From Winogradskyella forsetii (GTDB taxonomy: Bacteria > Bacteroidota > Bacteroidia > Flavobacteriales > Flavobacteriaceae): a DNA stretch of 64,000 nt. Position 1 is the stretch's first letter. Every line of letters starts with the position of its first letter. The DNA lies in NCBI RefSeq assembly GCF_013394595.1, contig NZ_CP053348.1, positions 620,001 through 684,000 of the forward strand, in the 5' to 3' direction. Position numbers and translations under genes: made by a program. The notes below the pieces were generated by a model that had not been told where the DNA came from, ran no database searches, and saw only the letters and a program-made list of their open reading frames with translations. Of this stretch, positions 63,981-64,000 are shown in pieces.

Positions 63981-64000
63981 CGATGTGTTGAAGGGATATA

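Noticed and set aside
1..64000. tRNA, rRNA or riboswitch genes
   Set aside because: No tRNA-like cloverleaf, rRNA stretch or known riboswitch core was seen in the intergenic regions.
1..64000. Insertion sequences or prophage
   Set aside because: No transposase, integrase, capsid or lysis genes are present; the mobile-looking features are limited to short repeats.

Overview
The window looks like the chromosome of a marine-type flavobacterium (Bacteroidota, Flavobacteriaceae). It is AT-rich. It has a short primary sigma factor of about 287 residues and promoters of the TTG-N19-TAnnTTTG type. It also carries a lipoprotein TamA homologue (TamL), a relic of a T9SS type B sorting domain, and an AccD of the Bacteroidota form. 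No rRNA, tRNA, CRISPR array or intact insertion sequence was seen.

Region 1 (about 1-37 kb, all + strand) is one large Wzx/Wzy-type surface polysaccharide locus. It opens with the tail of a probable cysN and cysQ. Nucleotide-sugar genes follow: gmd and fcl (GDP-fucose), wecB (UDP-ManNAc), and rfbB and rfbA (dTDP-4-keto-6-deoxyglucose). Next come a flippase, a sulfotransferase, a sugar aminotransferase, acyltransferases, WbqC and two related GT2 genes. A small acyl-biosynthesis cassette (MaoC-SDR fusion, FkbH-like HAD protein, acyl carrier protein, GNAT-like protein) sits behind them. The second half has a polysaccharide deacetylase, a second sulfotransferase, many glycosyltransferases, a Wzy-like polymerase, UDP-xylose synthase and a WcaF-like acetyltransferase. 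It ends with a WecA-like initiating transferase, Wza and Wzc. The probable product is a sulfated, fucose- and xylose-containing capsule or exopolysaccharide with an acylated amino sugar. CysQ would clear the PAP released by the sulfotransferases. Between 11.37 and 12.04 kb there is decayed DNA that records an old tandem duplication inside the locus.

Region 2 (37-45 kb) is mostly housekeeping on the - strand: a CBS protein (+), rpe, a 19-copy GCACGAA array, rpoD, a nuclease-like small protein, the proC-proB-proA operon and a membrane GT2 synthase.

Region 3 (45-52 kb) is accessory. It holds a membrane AraC regulator, two related small secreted proteins, a T9SS relic, several orphan hypotheticals and a two-gene DUF4062 / AlbA-HATPase operon. 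Copies of an intergenic repeat of about 110 bp stand between these genes like cassette borders. This and the acyl cassette of region 1 are the two places most likely to hold something undescribed.

Region 4 (52-64 kb) is core again: pnp, rpsO, two tandem PAS histidine kinases, a lipoprotein, accD, fbaA and tamL. Several intergenic gaps carry short palindromic repeats. Domain calls come from reading motifs by eye; no database search was run.
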